Shown: positions 7,301-13,868 of the stretch, piece by piece | How the letters are laid out: the number at the start of each line of letters is the position of its first letter | Position numbering within the stretch: the stretch's first letter is position 1 | Program-made: the position numbers and the translations under genes | Origin: an uncultured Collinsella sp. | Lineage (GTDB): Bacteria > Actinomycetota > Coriobacteriia > Coriobacteriales > Coriobacteriaceae | Reading direction: 5' to 3' | Assembly: GCA_934650975.1 (NCBI GenBank) | Contig: CAKUFW010000014.1 | Coordinates: forward strand, 1-35,370 | DNA length: 35,370 bases | The notes under the pieces: generated by a model | Databases searched by the model: none | What the model saw: only the letters and a program-made list of their open reading frames with translations | What the model was told of the DNA's origin: nothing

Positions 7301-8714
7301 CCGGGCCCAAGGTAAACTGCTCGGTCCAGTTGAGGTCGGTTTTTACTTGGAAGAGAGCCTTAATATTGCCGAACGCCGGATCGTTGTTGTTGCCCCAAGT
7401 TTTGCCAACCCAGTCGTAGGCGAGCGATCCGTACACCTGTGTGGCGATATCCATCGTGAACAGCAGCGTGCAATGGTGGCGAAGGAGCTTGGTGTTCCTT
7501 GGGTCGGTGCCCGAACCGGCACTCATCCTCTTGTACTGATTCCACTTCCCCTCCATCTCGTCGAGGTAGCGGTTTGCCTGCTTGGCGCCCGATTCGCGCG
7601 GCGACTTCTTCCAGTATTCCGGATCGGGGTTGCCCGAATCGTTCATGTAGCTGGCCGGTTTGTATCCTCCGCCAAACAACACATACCCGGCAAACGAGAA
7701 ATCGAAGAGGATCGGAAACGTGGGCATCCAGCAGGTGAACTTGTTGCCGCCGATGCCGGGGAACGCCGCAGGGAAATCAAACGGAGTGATCTCTTGATCC
7801 ATGGTGGTGGGGATGATGGTCGTCGAGCCCGATTCCGCCTTGGAAGCCGGTGCGGTGGCAACGCCCATGGGGGAGGAGAGCGTGTAGGTTTTACCCTGGT
7901 AGTCGAGCGCAAAGCGCAGCTTGCACCCTTCTTCCAGAAGGCCCGACGCCGCATCGAGGAACTTGTCTTCGAGCGTGAACATCGCCAGATTATCTGCGCC
8001 CGTTGCGCTGGCCTTGACCTGTCCAATCTGCGTGACGGTTTCGGATAAGCTGCCTGCGGCAGGCATTACCTTGTTGATATGCAACGTCGCCTGTCCGCCC
8101 TGCGGCAGATGAGCCTGCACGGTAAAGGCGTGCGTGTCGGGCTGCGCATTTGCTGCATCGTCTTTGGGCATCGCCATGAATGTGGCGTCGGCGTACTGGA
8201 TGTCCCACTCATCAAACGTAAGCTGGCGAAAGTACGGCTCCCCGTCGGAGAGCGGACGTGTGGGCGCGGTAATGGCGGTGCCGCCCTGGATGCGCGCGAG
8301 GGGGATCTCGACATCGCGGTAGCCTGGTATGCTGATGGAGATGCCGCCGTTAAAGTCATACGCGTCAAGGAGCGTCGCCTCGTCCACGTAGCCTTCCGAA
8401 AGTGGGGCAACCTCAAAGATGGCTGTGCCCTCGTCATCGGTTGTGGCGATGAGCTGTTTGCCCGCGGCATAGCGCGACATCAGTGTGACCTGGGCGCCTG
8501 CGATGGGGTTCATCTTGTTGGCGACGTCGACCACCACCACGCCGAACATGGTGCGCGAGAGCACGAGGACCTTGAAGGGGTCTTCTTCGTCGGCATAGGC
8601 TTCGGTGGGCGCGAACGGCAGTATGAAGGCGTTTGAGGTGCCCGGCACGCGCGGCAACATAATGCTCGCCAGCGAGGACGCTCCGGCAACAAGTAACGAA
8701 CGGCGATCAAGCAT
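4350..8714 (-). CDS. Giant Tat-exported surface protein with LAxTG-type cell-wall sorting tail
   Basis: 1454 residues. The N-terminus has a twin-arginine-like signal (DRRSLLVAG) and a likely cleavage site after AYA near residue 41. A Carboxypeptidase-regulatory or Ig-like segment follows (GVVVVDVANKMNPIAGAQVTL, then TTDDEGTAIFEV), next a very long beta-rich region with no family I recognise, and a CARDB/Ig-like segment near the end (VTVRNDGNTLLTAGTIDLY). A Gly/Ser stalk leads to LAGTGD at about residue 1407, a hydrophobic helix, and RR, the layout of a class E sortase substrate; the charged tail after the helix is unusually long. It is therefore probably attached to the wall as an adhesin or sensor-like surface protein. 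The start at 8714 has GGGAG upstream. A LuxR-type regulator gene lies directly upstream on the same strand and may control it. No catalytic residues are apparent. Confidence 0.82.
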   Translation of the reverse strand: MLDRRSLLVAGASSLASIMLPRVPGTSNAFILPFAPTEAYADEEDPFKVLVLSRTMFGVVVVDVANKMNPIAGAQVTLMSRYAAGKQLIATTDDEGTAIFEVAPLSEGYVDEATLLDAYDFNGGISISIPGYRDVEIPLARIQGGTAITAPTRPLSDGEPYFRQLTFDEWDIQYADATFMAMPKDDAANAQPDTHAFTVQAHLPQGGQATLHINKVMPAAGSLSETVTQIGQVKASATGADNLAMFTLEDKFLDAASGLLEEGCKLRFALDYQGKTYTLSSPMGVATAPASKAESGSTTIIPTTMDQEITPFDFPAAFPGIGGNKFTCWMPTFPILFDFSFAGYVLFGGGYKPASYMNDSGNPDPEYWKKSPRESGAKQANRYLDEMEGKWNQYKRMSAGSGTDPRNTKLLRHHCTLLFTMDIATQVYGSLAYDWVGKTWGNNNDPAFGNIKALFQVKTDLNWTEQFTLGPVPFFLNVNPWVLAKLALAVGAHTHGSGAAFFKNISLDYSNTSGSFTIQIGLAVTFGAGVAGVASSAVRGAASLTLFIGYEKADGHQLPRLRVGADVDVDVILQFIMFKWTTKAWSGSWPTLLDSWNMSVNNGDQYVLQRSELALGGDTPYTLGACFGATGNAEAGGVPQFIASATIVTNAELLACAEVAATPVNVVPIVRDWEQAVTRIELDADAESEDTGQVEHFVHALMEDDENAAPMYKYAYIRQAKNAVADPNANSAGVSEDERGGIKPSSDNVLFTGVLSEAHMKLAMIAGVECLFRIASVRYGEDGRSRLVVHTKANGAWSAPMPVDFPLGFGEGDVERGGTFDYDFDVVEYTDGRRNQDAYVLLVSGERPKGDATRFDTASTSGILSVVRLRISNSKVRVISHTSWRSISRGRLQEDGYHCLQCPRITVGKTLVDGRLSGAYLHRRGATAEKALGCEAEVALECFTLWSGDLGDSLTFRQVLRFPQAPSSIELGAPENINGKMVVPVAYETASGCGCASYAVIGQSIAGWGVIPPDATVPHVVPWPQHTGFLATVNEQLQHVTWTRGATAFASEPVGAAGCGPASFSASNNGRCLMYVENTDGKVGQTYDEEGNPVAVMGKHFRIFASTLERDLFTEPFVMCELDHPVDQITTFLTSGGMLSALATHIVSAEQSKAELHGIEVPLVACATPTGAVATSGAVVPGAAGESFMVTVRNDGNTLLTAGTIDLYREGSNQPFSSASIGFGANARMASIYDPELAEDASANDMAHVKYAVETLGARFATHPLVADNGNAVLAPGCTAQFRMSFAIPESWGDEVGKRVTLYAKARDLVALDPVTLEEIRAGANSALGAVLHELHVPDAACERAEVLVGVSGNADTTGLHDAPMTVDGDGGSSGGGSGTGGSSGGSGSGSGKGNDNNKSSGKAGALAGTGDSNIPLTAAAALAAAGAGLVAYSARRTALENDTADEVNPDKPR

Positions 8715-8809
8715 CTTGGGCTCCCATCCCGCAAATATCGGTGGAAATAATCAAATTATGCGAGAAGGTGTCCTGTCGCGGTAGTGCCGTTCGAGGGCCA
8801 AAATGTCCA

Positions 8810-8838
8810 AATGCGAATGCGAATGCGAATGCGAATGC
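8810..8838. repeat. GAATGC hexanucleotide tandem repeat
   Basis: Four full GAATGC units (8815-8838) preceded by a partial unit AATGC. It lies about 95-125 bp upstream of the giant surface protein start and downstream of the LuxR-type gene stop. Slippage here would change spacing in the upstream region of the surface protein by multiples of six. Confidence 0.8.
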
Positions 8839-8886
8839 AGAAGCGCGGGAGCGCTGGGGTGTGTGGCGTGTTTGGCAGGCGGTCCG

Positions 8887-9891
8887 CTAGCGCAGCATAT
8901 GTGCGACCAACTCGGCGCGAGTTCCGATGCCAAGTTTTGCATACACGCCGGACAGGCGGTTTTTAACGGTGCCCGGCGATACGCCCATATGGCGTGCGAT
9001 TTCGGCGTTGGTCCATCCGCGGCAGGCGAGCATAGCCATGGTGAATTCCGTGGTGGTTAGATCGTCGGCTACGTCTTCGCCCGAGTCGGGGTTGTGGATG
9101 CGTCGCCATCCGTAGCTAAAGCGGTACGTGATCTCGATGATGCGTGCGAAATCGTCAGGGTATTGCTGTTTTAGGCATGCCTCGATAAGTCCCTGCAAAA
9201 GGCCATGGTGCTCGCCGATAAGCTCGATAAGGCCATCGGGACGCGCTATGCTCCACGCGGTTTCGAAATGCGCTTTTGCGGCGTCGATGTTCTTGAGGCT
9301 CATGCATGCCATAGAAGCTGACAGGTGCAGGAACAGCTCCGAGATGGGATAGCGTCCTTGTTTCATGATCAGTGCGTTTTCCGTCATGCCCAGGCTGCGG
9401 CCGTATTCGCCGCGCAGATACAGGGCATGCGCCATCACGTAGCTGGCGAACAGGCGCAGGCCTTCGGGCAGATGCGCCGCAAGCGGATAAAACTCTTCGG
9501 CAGAATACGGGGAAGGCAGGTGCAGCAGGACGCTTGCGGCCGAGGCGAACAGAATGTGCATGGCGTGAACGGCGGGCGATTCCTCGTCAGCTGGCGTATC
9601 GAGGATGCCCGCAAGGCAACGGCGGGCATCGGCGATACGGTTGAGCGAAAGGCTGGCATATCCGCAGATAAAGCATGCGGAATAGCGCAGTGCGGGGTCG
9701 GTGGCGTCAAGATAGGGACGTGCCGTCTCGGCGGCGAGGGCTGCCTGTCCACGAAAGTACAGCGCTTCCGCCGTGGCGATGGCGCGCGAGTCGGGATCGG
9801 AAATGCTTGCAACCGCAGCGTCCATCTGTCCCGGCACAAAGGCAGTGCACATCAACGGCATAGGAACGCGCGCGCAACCATCGCAGTCCAT
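8887..9891 (-). CDS. LuxR-type transcriptional regulator with helical-repeat sensory region
   Basis: 334 residues from an ATG at 9891 preceded by GGGAG; an upstream in-frame start at 9954 would add 21 residues with no ribosome binding site. The last 60 residues form a LuxR/NarL helix-turn-helix (LTTTEFTMAMLACRGWTNAE, then VSPGTVKNRLSGVYAKLGI). The N-terminal 260 residues are helical and alanine-rich with TPR-like helix pairs (ALYFRGQAALAAETARPYLD, AKAHFETAWSIARPDGLIEL). There is no receiver domain and no Walker motif, so it is not a response regulator or a full MalT-type protein. It lies upstream of, and co-oriented with, the giant surface protein and is the natural candidate to regulate it. 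That link is inferred from position. Confidence 0.85.
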   Translation of the reverse strand: MDCDGCARVPMPLMCTAFVPGQMDAAVASISDPDSRAIATAEALYFRGQAALAAETARPYLDATDPALRYSACFICGYASLSLNRIADARRCLAGILDTPADEESPAVHAMHILFASAASVLLHLPSPYSAEEFYPLAAHLPEGLRLFASYVMAHALYLRGEYGRSLGMTENALIMKQGRYPISELFLHLSASMACMSLKNIDAAKAHFETAWSIARPDGLIELIGEHHGLLQGLIEACLKQQYPDDFARIIEITYRFSYGWRRIHNPDSGEDVADDLTTTEFTMAMLACRGWTNAEIARHMGVSPGTVKNRLSGVYAKLGIGTRAELVAHMLR

Positions 9892-9997
9892 CTTCCATCT
9901 CCCAACAACTGACAACAGTGGCAGTAATTGTACCCCGCTGTCGAGAGACGACACTTGGGGCCAGCAGGAGAGTTTCCCCTCTTAGTATGATGTGCCA

Positions 9998-10762
9998 CTA
10001 TAAGTTGTACGCACGGCGAAGTAGATCAAGAGCATCATCGAGGGACAAGGGAATCCCCATTTGTTTTAACGGGACGCCCTCAATTTGGACTTTCTTGCAG
10101 AACTCTGTCATATCCGTTCGTATTGATTCGGGGAGCACGGACGATGTATCCATTGAGAAGAGCTGCGACAGCCTGAAAACATCCTTCTTATGTTTCTTGA
10201 TATCGCTCGAATCTATTTTTTCTCCCTCTGCCTTTCGTTTCGAAAGATCGAGAAAAGCTTTGGCTTTGAAGGGGACGAGATGCACTTCATCAAGTACCGT
10301 AATACCGTTGATCGTTTTGCGGCCGGACTTCATATAGGCATAGTAATCTTCATCTAGGAGGATTGCCGACAGGCTCGAGGTTTCATCACCCGCGGGCAGC
10401 GGGACAATCGTTAGTCCCTCAGGCTCTTGAATGAAAGACGGCGCTTTGCTGAAAAGCTCTATCATGCTTGGGAAGCCGACGGCGTTTGGCTTGGTGAAGC
10501 GGTAGAAATGAACGTCTCCCGAACTTCCTCTTCCGCAGGTGTAGCCGCCATCTCTTACCAGTTTCCACACCGCAGCCGCAGACTCAGGAAACCGGTTTTC
10601 AATAAGCAGGATGAGATCTATATCTTTGGTTGCCCTAAAGTCGAGGTCCGCGTTGCTCAATATGATGCTGCAGGCGGTGCCTCCTATTACTGCGTAGCAG
10701 TCTTCCAGGCCTTCCATATATTTTGAGAAACGATCCAGCCCATAAATGTCACTTGCTACCAC
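9998..10762 (-). CDS. Nucleotidyltransferase of AbiEii-toxin type
   Basis: 254 residues. The Pol-beta-type nucleotidyltransferase signature is visible: IGGTA (residues 26-30), then RATKDIDLIL with the metal-binding aspartates at 47 and 49. A later KAKAFLDLSKRK and KKHKKDVFRL pattern matches the second conserved region of AbiEii-like proteins. AbiEii toxins transfer nucleotides to tRNA or other targets and are held in check by an AbiEi antitoxin. The start is GTG at 10762, within and just beyond the end of the upstream gene, with a strong AGGAGG inside that gene's last codons. The 7-base overlap implies translational coupling. The pair is visibly more AT-rich than its neighbours, a sign of horizontal transfer. 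Toxin activity is inferred from family and context. Confidence 0.78.
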   Translation of the reverse strand: MVASDIYGLDRFSKYMEGLEDCYAVIGGTACSIILSNADLDFRATKDIDLILLIENRFPESAAAVWKLVRDGGYTCGRGSSGDVHFYRFTKPNAVGFPSMIELFSKAPSFIQEPEGLTIVPLPAGDETSSLSAILLDEDYYAYMKSGRKTINGITVLDEVHLVPFKAKAFLDLSKRKAEGEKIDSSDIKKHKKDVFRLSQLFSMDTSSVLPESIRTDMTEFCKKVQIEGVPLKQMGIPLSLDDALDLLRRAYNL

Positions 10763-11703
10763 AACTCCTCCTTAAACAGTGCATTTAGCTGGCCAATAAC
10801 GCGTTCGTCTTCTGTATCGATGAGTGTCAGCGCAAGGGACACGTCGTCAATTTCGCCTCTCCCGGCAACAAGCGGGTCGTATGTCCAGATTTGGAGCTGA
10901 ATCGTCTCTTCATCGGGTAACTCTCCTAGCTGGATTTCTTCAAACTTATTTGTCTTAAGGGCCTTTTTTGATAATGCACGGCATTCAACTTTGGGAGGAG
11001 TTAGCAAACTGCGTTCGGAAAGGGCACTTTCTCCCGCAAGCGGGAGAAAGCCCGTGTCTTTACTCCTTCTTGCATACATGACACGTGCCGCGGGATTTTG
11101 CAGGCAGTCCATTGCTCTTTTAATTAGTTGGTTTTTGGAGCCATCACGCTCGATGATTACCCGACGTGCCTGCTTGGATTTGTTTATGAGGCCTCTACGG
11201 GAAAGGTCGTCGAGAGCTCGTGAAACGCTGGACGACGGCATGCCCGTCATCTCCATCAGTTCCTCGGATGTCTGGAGGTCAGGGTTTGCTACCAAAGCGA
11301 CCAAGGCTGCTTGGGCGCTGGGCGCCATGACTTTAGAAAGGGGAGATAAATCTCTCCTGGCGTTCACAATGAAACCCAACATGGGGAGAAAGGCCTGTCT
11401 GCCTGGAACGACGAATGGGACCCCCTGCGATACGAGGGCCTTGCGCTGCCTTGCATCAATCTGTGCAACGAGCACAACTGGAAGGTTCGTTCTGCTTGAA
11501 ATCTGGACAGAGATTCTTTTGAGCTCGGGAAGGGAAGACCCCTGTTTTATCTCCGCGGCGATGAAGTCAATCCCATTGCAACCGCACAAGTGATATTTTG
11601 CCGCTTTAGCAAGATATAGTGGGAGATGGCTAGTGCCTTCCCATTCAAAGGCGGTGATTGGAAGCCCCATCTCTTCTTTTAGATAGGAGATAAAGTTGGT
11701 CAA
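10756..11703 (-). CDS. Winged-helix regulator paired with the nucleotidyltransferase (putative AbiEi-like antitoxin)
   Basis: 315 residues from a TTG at 11703, preceded by AAAAGGA at six-base spacing. The first 115 residues look like a restriction-endonuclose-like fold seen in proteins of this group (GIDFIAAEIKQG, LPVVLVAQIDARQRKALVSQ, then GVPFVVPGRQAFLPMLG). A MarR-like winged helix follows (TSEELMEMTGMPSSSVSRAL, LSRRGLINK), then LAGESALSERSLL, a motif shared with AbiEi-like and related regulators. Its last codons overlap the nucleotidyltransferase gene. The gene order regulator then nucleotidyltransferase matches type IV AbiE-like toxin-antitoxin systems. I am fairly sure of the DNA-binding domain and less sure that it neutralises the partner. 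A perfect inverted repeat lies inside the gene (11028-11051). Confidence 0.72.
   Translation of the reverse strand: MTNFISYLKEEMGLPITAFEWEGTSHLPLYLAKAAKYHLCGCNGIDFIAAEIKQGSSLPELKRISVQISSRTNLPVVLVAQIDARQRKALVSQGVPFVVPGRQAFLPMLGFIVNARRDLSPLSKVMAPSAQAALVALVANPDLQTSEELMEMTGMPSSSVSRALDDLSRRGLINKSKQARRVIIERDGSKNQLIKRAMDCLQNPAARVMYARRSKDTGFLPLAGESALSERSLLTPPKVECRALSKKALKTNKFEEIQLGELPDEETIQLQIWTYDPLVAGRGEIDDVSLALTLIDTEDERVIGQLNALFKEELW
11023..11054. repeat. Perfect inverted repeat inside the winged-helix gene
   Basis: CTTTCTCCCGC (11028-11038) and GCGGGAGAAAG (11041-11051) are perfect 11-bp arms with only two bases between, extended by GGG/CCC with a bulge. The segment encodes GFLPLAGES on the minus strand, part of a conserved motif, so the symmetry may be accidental to coding. 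Confidence 0.6.
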
Positions 11704-11847
11704 TTCAAGTCCTTTTGTATAATCCCATTGCTAGTGGAATTATACATTTAATTTGGGAATATAGCTACTTGGTCAAATTACGTGACCGCTGGGCGAGCGT
11801 GCTAAGTTCTAGCTCTCGGAATACTCCTGTCTGCAATGGTTACAATA

Positions 11848-11871
11848 GTTATTGGACTTAAGTCCAATAAC
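11848..11871. promoter_or_regulatory. Perfect 24-bp palindrome, probable operator
   Basis: The half-site GTTATTGGACTT is followed without spacer by its exact reverse complement. It lies 63 bp upstream of the degV remnant and about 145 bp upstream of the winged-helix gene, in the divergent intergenic region. A possible -10 TACAAT (11841-11846) sits directly before it on the plus strand. There is no T-tract, so an operator is more likely than a terminator. The cognate regulator is unknown; the winged-helix protein is a candidate. Confidence 0.6.
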
Positions 11872-11933
11872 GAATCCATGCGTGTCTGCCTTCGTTGCAC
11901 GGATAAATCGCGGACGACTGAAAGGCAGCGCAC

Positions 11934-12661
11934 ATGATACGTGTCATCACCGATTCAACCTCATCTATTCCCGCCGATATGAGGGAAGAGCTCGGCATTG
12001 AGGTGTTGTCGCTGGTCATCAACCGTGGTGGCAGGAGCTATGTTGAGGCCGAGACGGATCTGGACGCTTTCTACCAGGACATCTACGAGATGGTTGACGA
12101 TATTCCAACGTCGAGTCAGCCCTCGCCCGAAGAAGCCAAAGAGCTGCTCGGGCGCATTCAGGCCGATGGCGATGAGGCGCTCGGCATTTTTATCTCTAGC
12201 AAAATGTCTGGCACATTTGAGACCTGCTTGCGCATTGCGCGCGAGGTCGCGCAGGAGCACCCCGGGTTTAAGTTTGTCGTGATCGATAGCATGACCAACT
12301 GTATGGAGCTTGGTCATGCCGTGCTTGCTGCCGCCCAGACCGCACGCGATGGACAGGACCTGCGGGCAAGACGCGTACGCAAAAGAGGGCCATGGCAAAG
12401 ATCGTCAAGATGTGGCAAGAGGACGTCGCCGCTTGTGGGCTTAGGAACCTGACCGTGCACTACATCGGTTCGAAGACCCCGGCCGAGGAATGGGCTGAGG
12501 AGGTCATCAATCCGCTTGTTGGCTTTAAGGTCAGGGTCGTTCCTGCGAGTCCGGTTATCGGCGTGCATGTCGGTCCTGCTGTGGGAATCGCCTACGAATG
12601 CGCCGAGCGTATAAACGACAAGTTTAGCGGACCTGTCCCCGAAGTGGTTATCGAAGCCTAG
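11934..12661 (+). pseudogene. degV family fatty-acid-binding protein gene, broken by an internal out-of-frame deletion
   Basis: DegV proteins bind fatty acids and present them to the fatty acid kinase FakA. The first 140 codons are a good DegV N-terminal domain (ITDSTSSIP at residues 4-12, TSSQPSPEEAKELL, IFISSKMSGTFET). After GQDLRA near 12367 the frame switches: frame 2 continues KTRTQKRAMAKIVKMW and runs to a normal DegV C-terminus ending at 12661 (VIGVHVGPAVGIAYE). About 60 residues that normally join the halves (the segment with the glycine-rich GGRI-type motif) are missing. An intact DegV is about 280 residues; the two pieces together cover about 230. The reading is a deletion whose length is not a multiple of three. 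The first frame alone would end at 12452 with a spurious Arg-rich tail. A sequencing error cannot explain the missing segment. Confidence 0.82.
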
Positions 12662-12811
12662 CTGACCTTGGGATATAGAAAAACTACCGCCCCTGCAAAA
12701 AGCTTCATGGGAGCGATGAGAAATGGGCCTCGTTCTGCATATAATGAGGTCATATGACGGTGCGTTTGCATATACGCAACGCATTTCCATCGAACCGAAA
12801 AGGAGCTCTGC

Positions 12812-13792
12812 ATGGATCCCAACAAGCGTCCCGACGACATGGTGCGTATCACCACTCCCGAACTTGCCCAGGCGTTCATCGACGAGCAGGTCACCGCAAT
12901 CCGTGAGCAGATCGGTGACAAGAAGGTCCTGCTTGCCCTTTCCGGCGGCGTTGACAGCTCAGTTGTCGCGGCGTTGCTCATCAAGGCAATCGGCAAGCAG
13001 CTCATTTGCGTGCATGTGAACCACGGCCTGATGCGCAAGGGCGAGAGCGAGCAGGTTGTCGACGTCTTTAAGAACCAGATGGATGCCAACCTGGTTTACG
13101 TTGACGCCACCGACCGCTTCTTGGACAAGCTCGTGGATGTTGAGGAACCCGAGGCCAAGCGCAAGATCATCGGCGCCGAGTTCATTCGCGTGTTCGAGGA
13201 GGGGGCCCGCAAGGTGGGCGACGAGGTCAGCTTCCTCGCCCAGGGCACCATCTATCCCGACATTCTGGAGTCCCAGGACGGCGTGAAGGCTCACCACAAC
13301 GTGGGCGGCCTGCCCGAGGATCTGCAGTTTGAGCTCTGCGAGCCCGTCAAACTGCTGTACAAGGACGAGGTCCGCGTGGTCGGTCGCGAGCTCGGCCTGC
13401 CCGAGAACATGGTCGAGCGCCAGCCGTTCCCCGGTCCCGGCCTGGGCGTCCGCTGCCTTGGTGCCATCACCCGCGACCGTCTTGAGGCGCTGCGCGAAGC
13501 CGACGCCATCGTGCGCGAGGAGATCGACAAGGCCGGCCTGACCATTTGGCAGTACTTTGCCGTCGTGCCCGATTTCCGCGCCACCGGCGTGCGCGAGGGC
13601 AAGCGCGCCTACGATTGGCCCTGCATCATCCGCTGCATCAACACCGTTGACGTCATGACCGCCGAGGTGCCCGAACTCGACTGGGCACTGCTCAAGCGCA
13701 TCACCGCTCGCGTCACCGCCGAAGTCCCCGGCATCTGCCGCGTCTGCTACGACCTGACCCCCAAGCCCGTCGGCACGGTCGAGTGGGAGTAA
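12812..13792 (+). CDS. guaA: GMP synthetase ATP-pyrophosphatase subunit, without glutaminase domain
   Basis: Converts XMP to GMP using ATP and ammonia, the last step of guanine nucleotide synthesis. The 326 residues contain the PP-loop SGGVDSS (44-50), HVNHGLMRKGE, the dimerisation region with PFPGPGLGVRCLG, and the end CYDLTPKPVGTVEWE. Typical GuaA proteins are about 520 residues with an N-terminal class I glutamine amidotransferase domain. Here that domain is absent and no separate amidotransferase gene is in the window, so this is the split form known from archaea and some actinomycetes. The ATG at 12812 has AAAAGGAG before it. A TATAAT at 12740-12745 is a possible -10 box but its -35 is weak. 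A strong terminator follows, so the gene seems monocistronic. Confidence 0.93.
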   Translation: MDPNKRPDDMVRITTPELAQAFIDEQVTAIREQIGDKKVLLALSGGVDSSVVAALLIKAIGKQLICVHVNHGLMRKGESEQVVDVFKNQMDANLVYVDATDRFLDKLVDVEEPEAKRKIIGAEFIRVFEEGARKVGDEVSFLAQGTIYPDILESQDGVKAHHNVGGLPEDLQFELCEPVKLLYKDEVRVVGRELGLPENMVERQPFPGPGLGVRCLGAITRDRLEALREADAIVREEIDKAGLTIWQYFAVVPDFRATGVREGKRAYDWPCIIRCINTVDVMTAEVPELDWALLKRITARVTAEVPGICRVCYDLTPKPVGTVEWE

Positions 13793-13824
13793 ACTTCTAC
13801 TCTTTTGGGCGAATCGCATTGACG

Positions 13825-13867
13825 GAGAGGGGTCCCGCGCAAACGTGTGCGGGACCCCTCTCGTTTT
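13825..13867 (+). terminator. Strong Rho-independent terminator after guaA
   Basis: GAGAGGGGTCCCGC (13825-13838) pairs perfectly with GCGGGACCCCTCTC (13849-13862) over 14 bp, with a ten-base loop and TTTT at 13864-13867. It ends just before the stop of the convergent kinase gene. Confidence 0.93.
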
Positions 13868-13868
13868 A

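Noticed and set aside
8751..8942. Short frames with (HS)n or (CE)n repeats
   Set aside because: They are translations of the GAATGC tandem repeat, with no start signal or conserved context.
12762..12782. Purine riboswitch upstream of guaA
   Set aside because: Only a short GCGTTTGC/GCAACGC hairpin is seen; the three-way junction with conserved loops of purine riboswitches is absent.
12959..13819. Minus-strand open frame of 286 codons opposite guaA
   Set aside because: Shadow of guaA, whose motifs are unmistakable on the plus strand.
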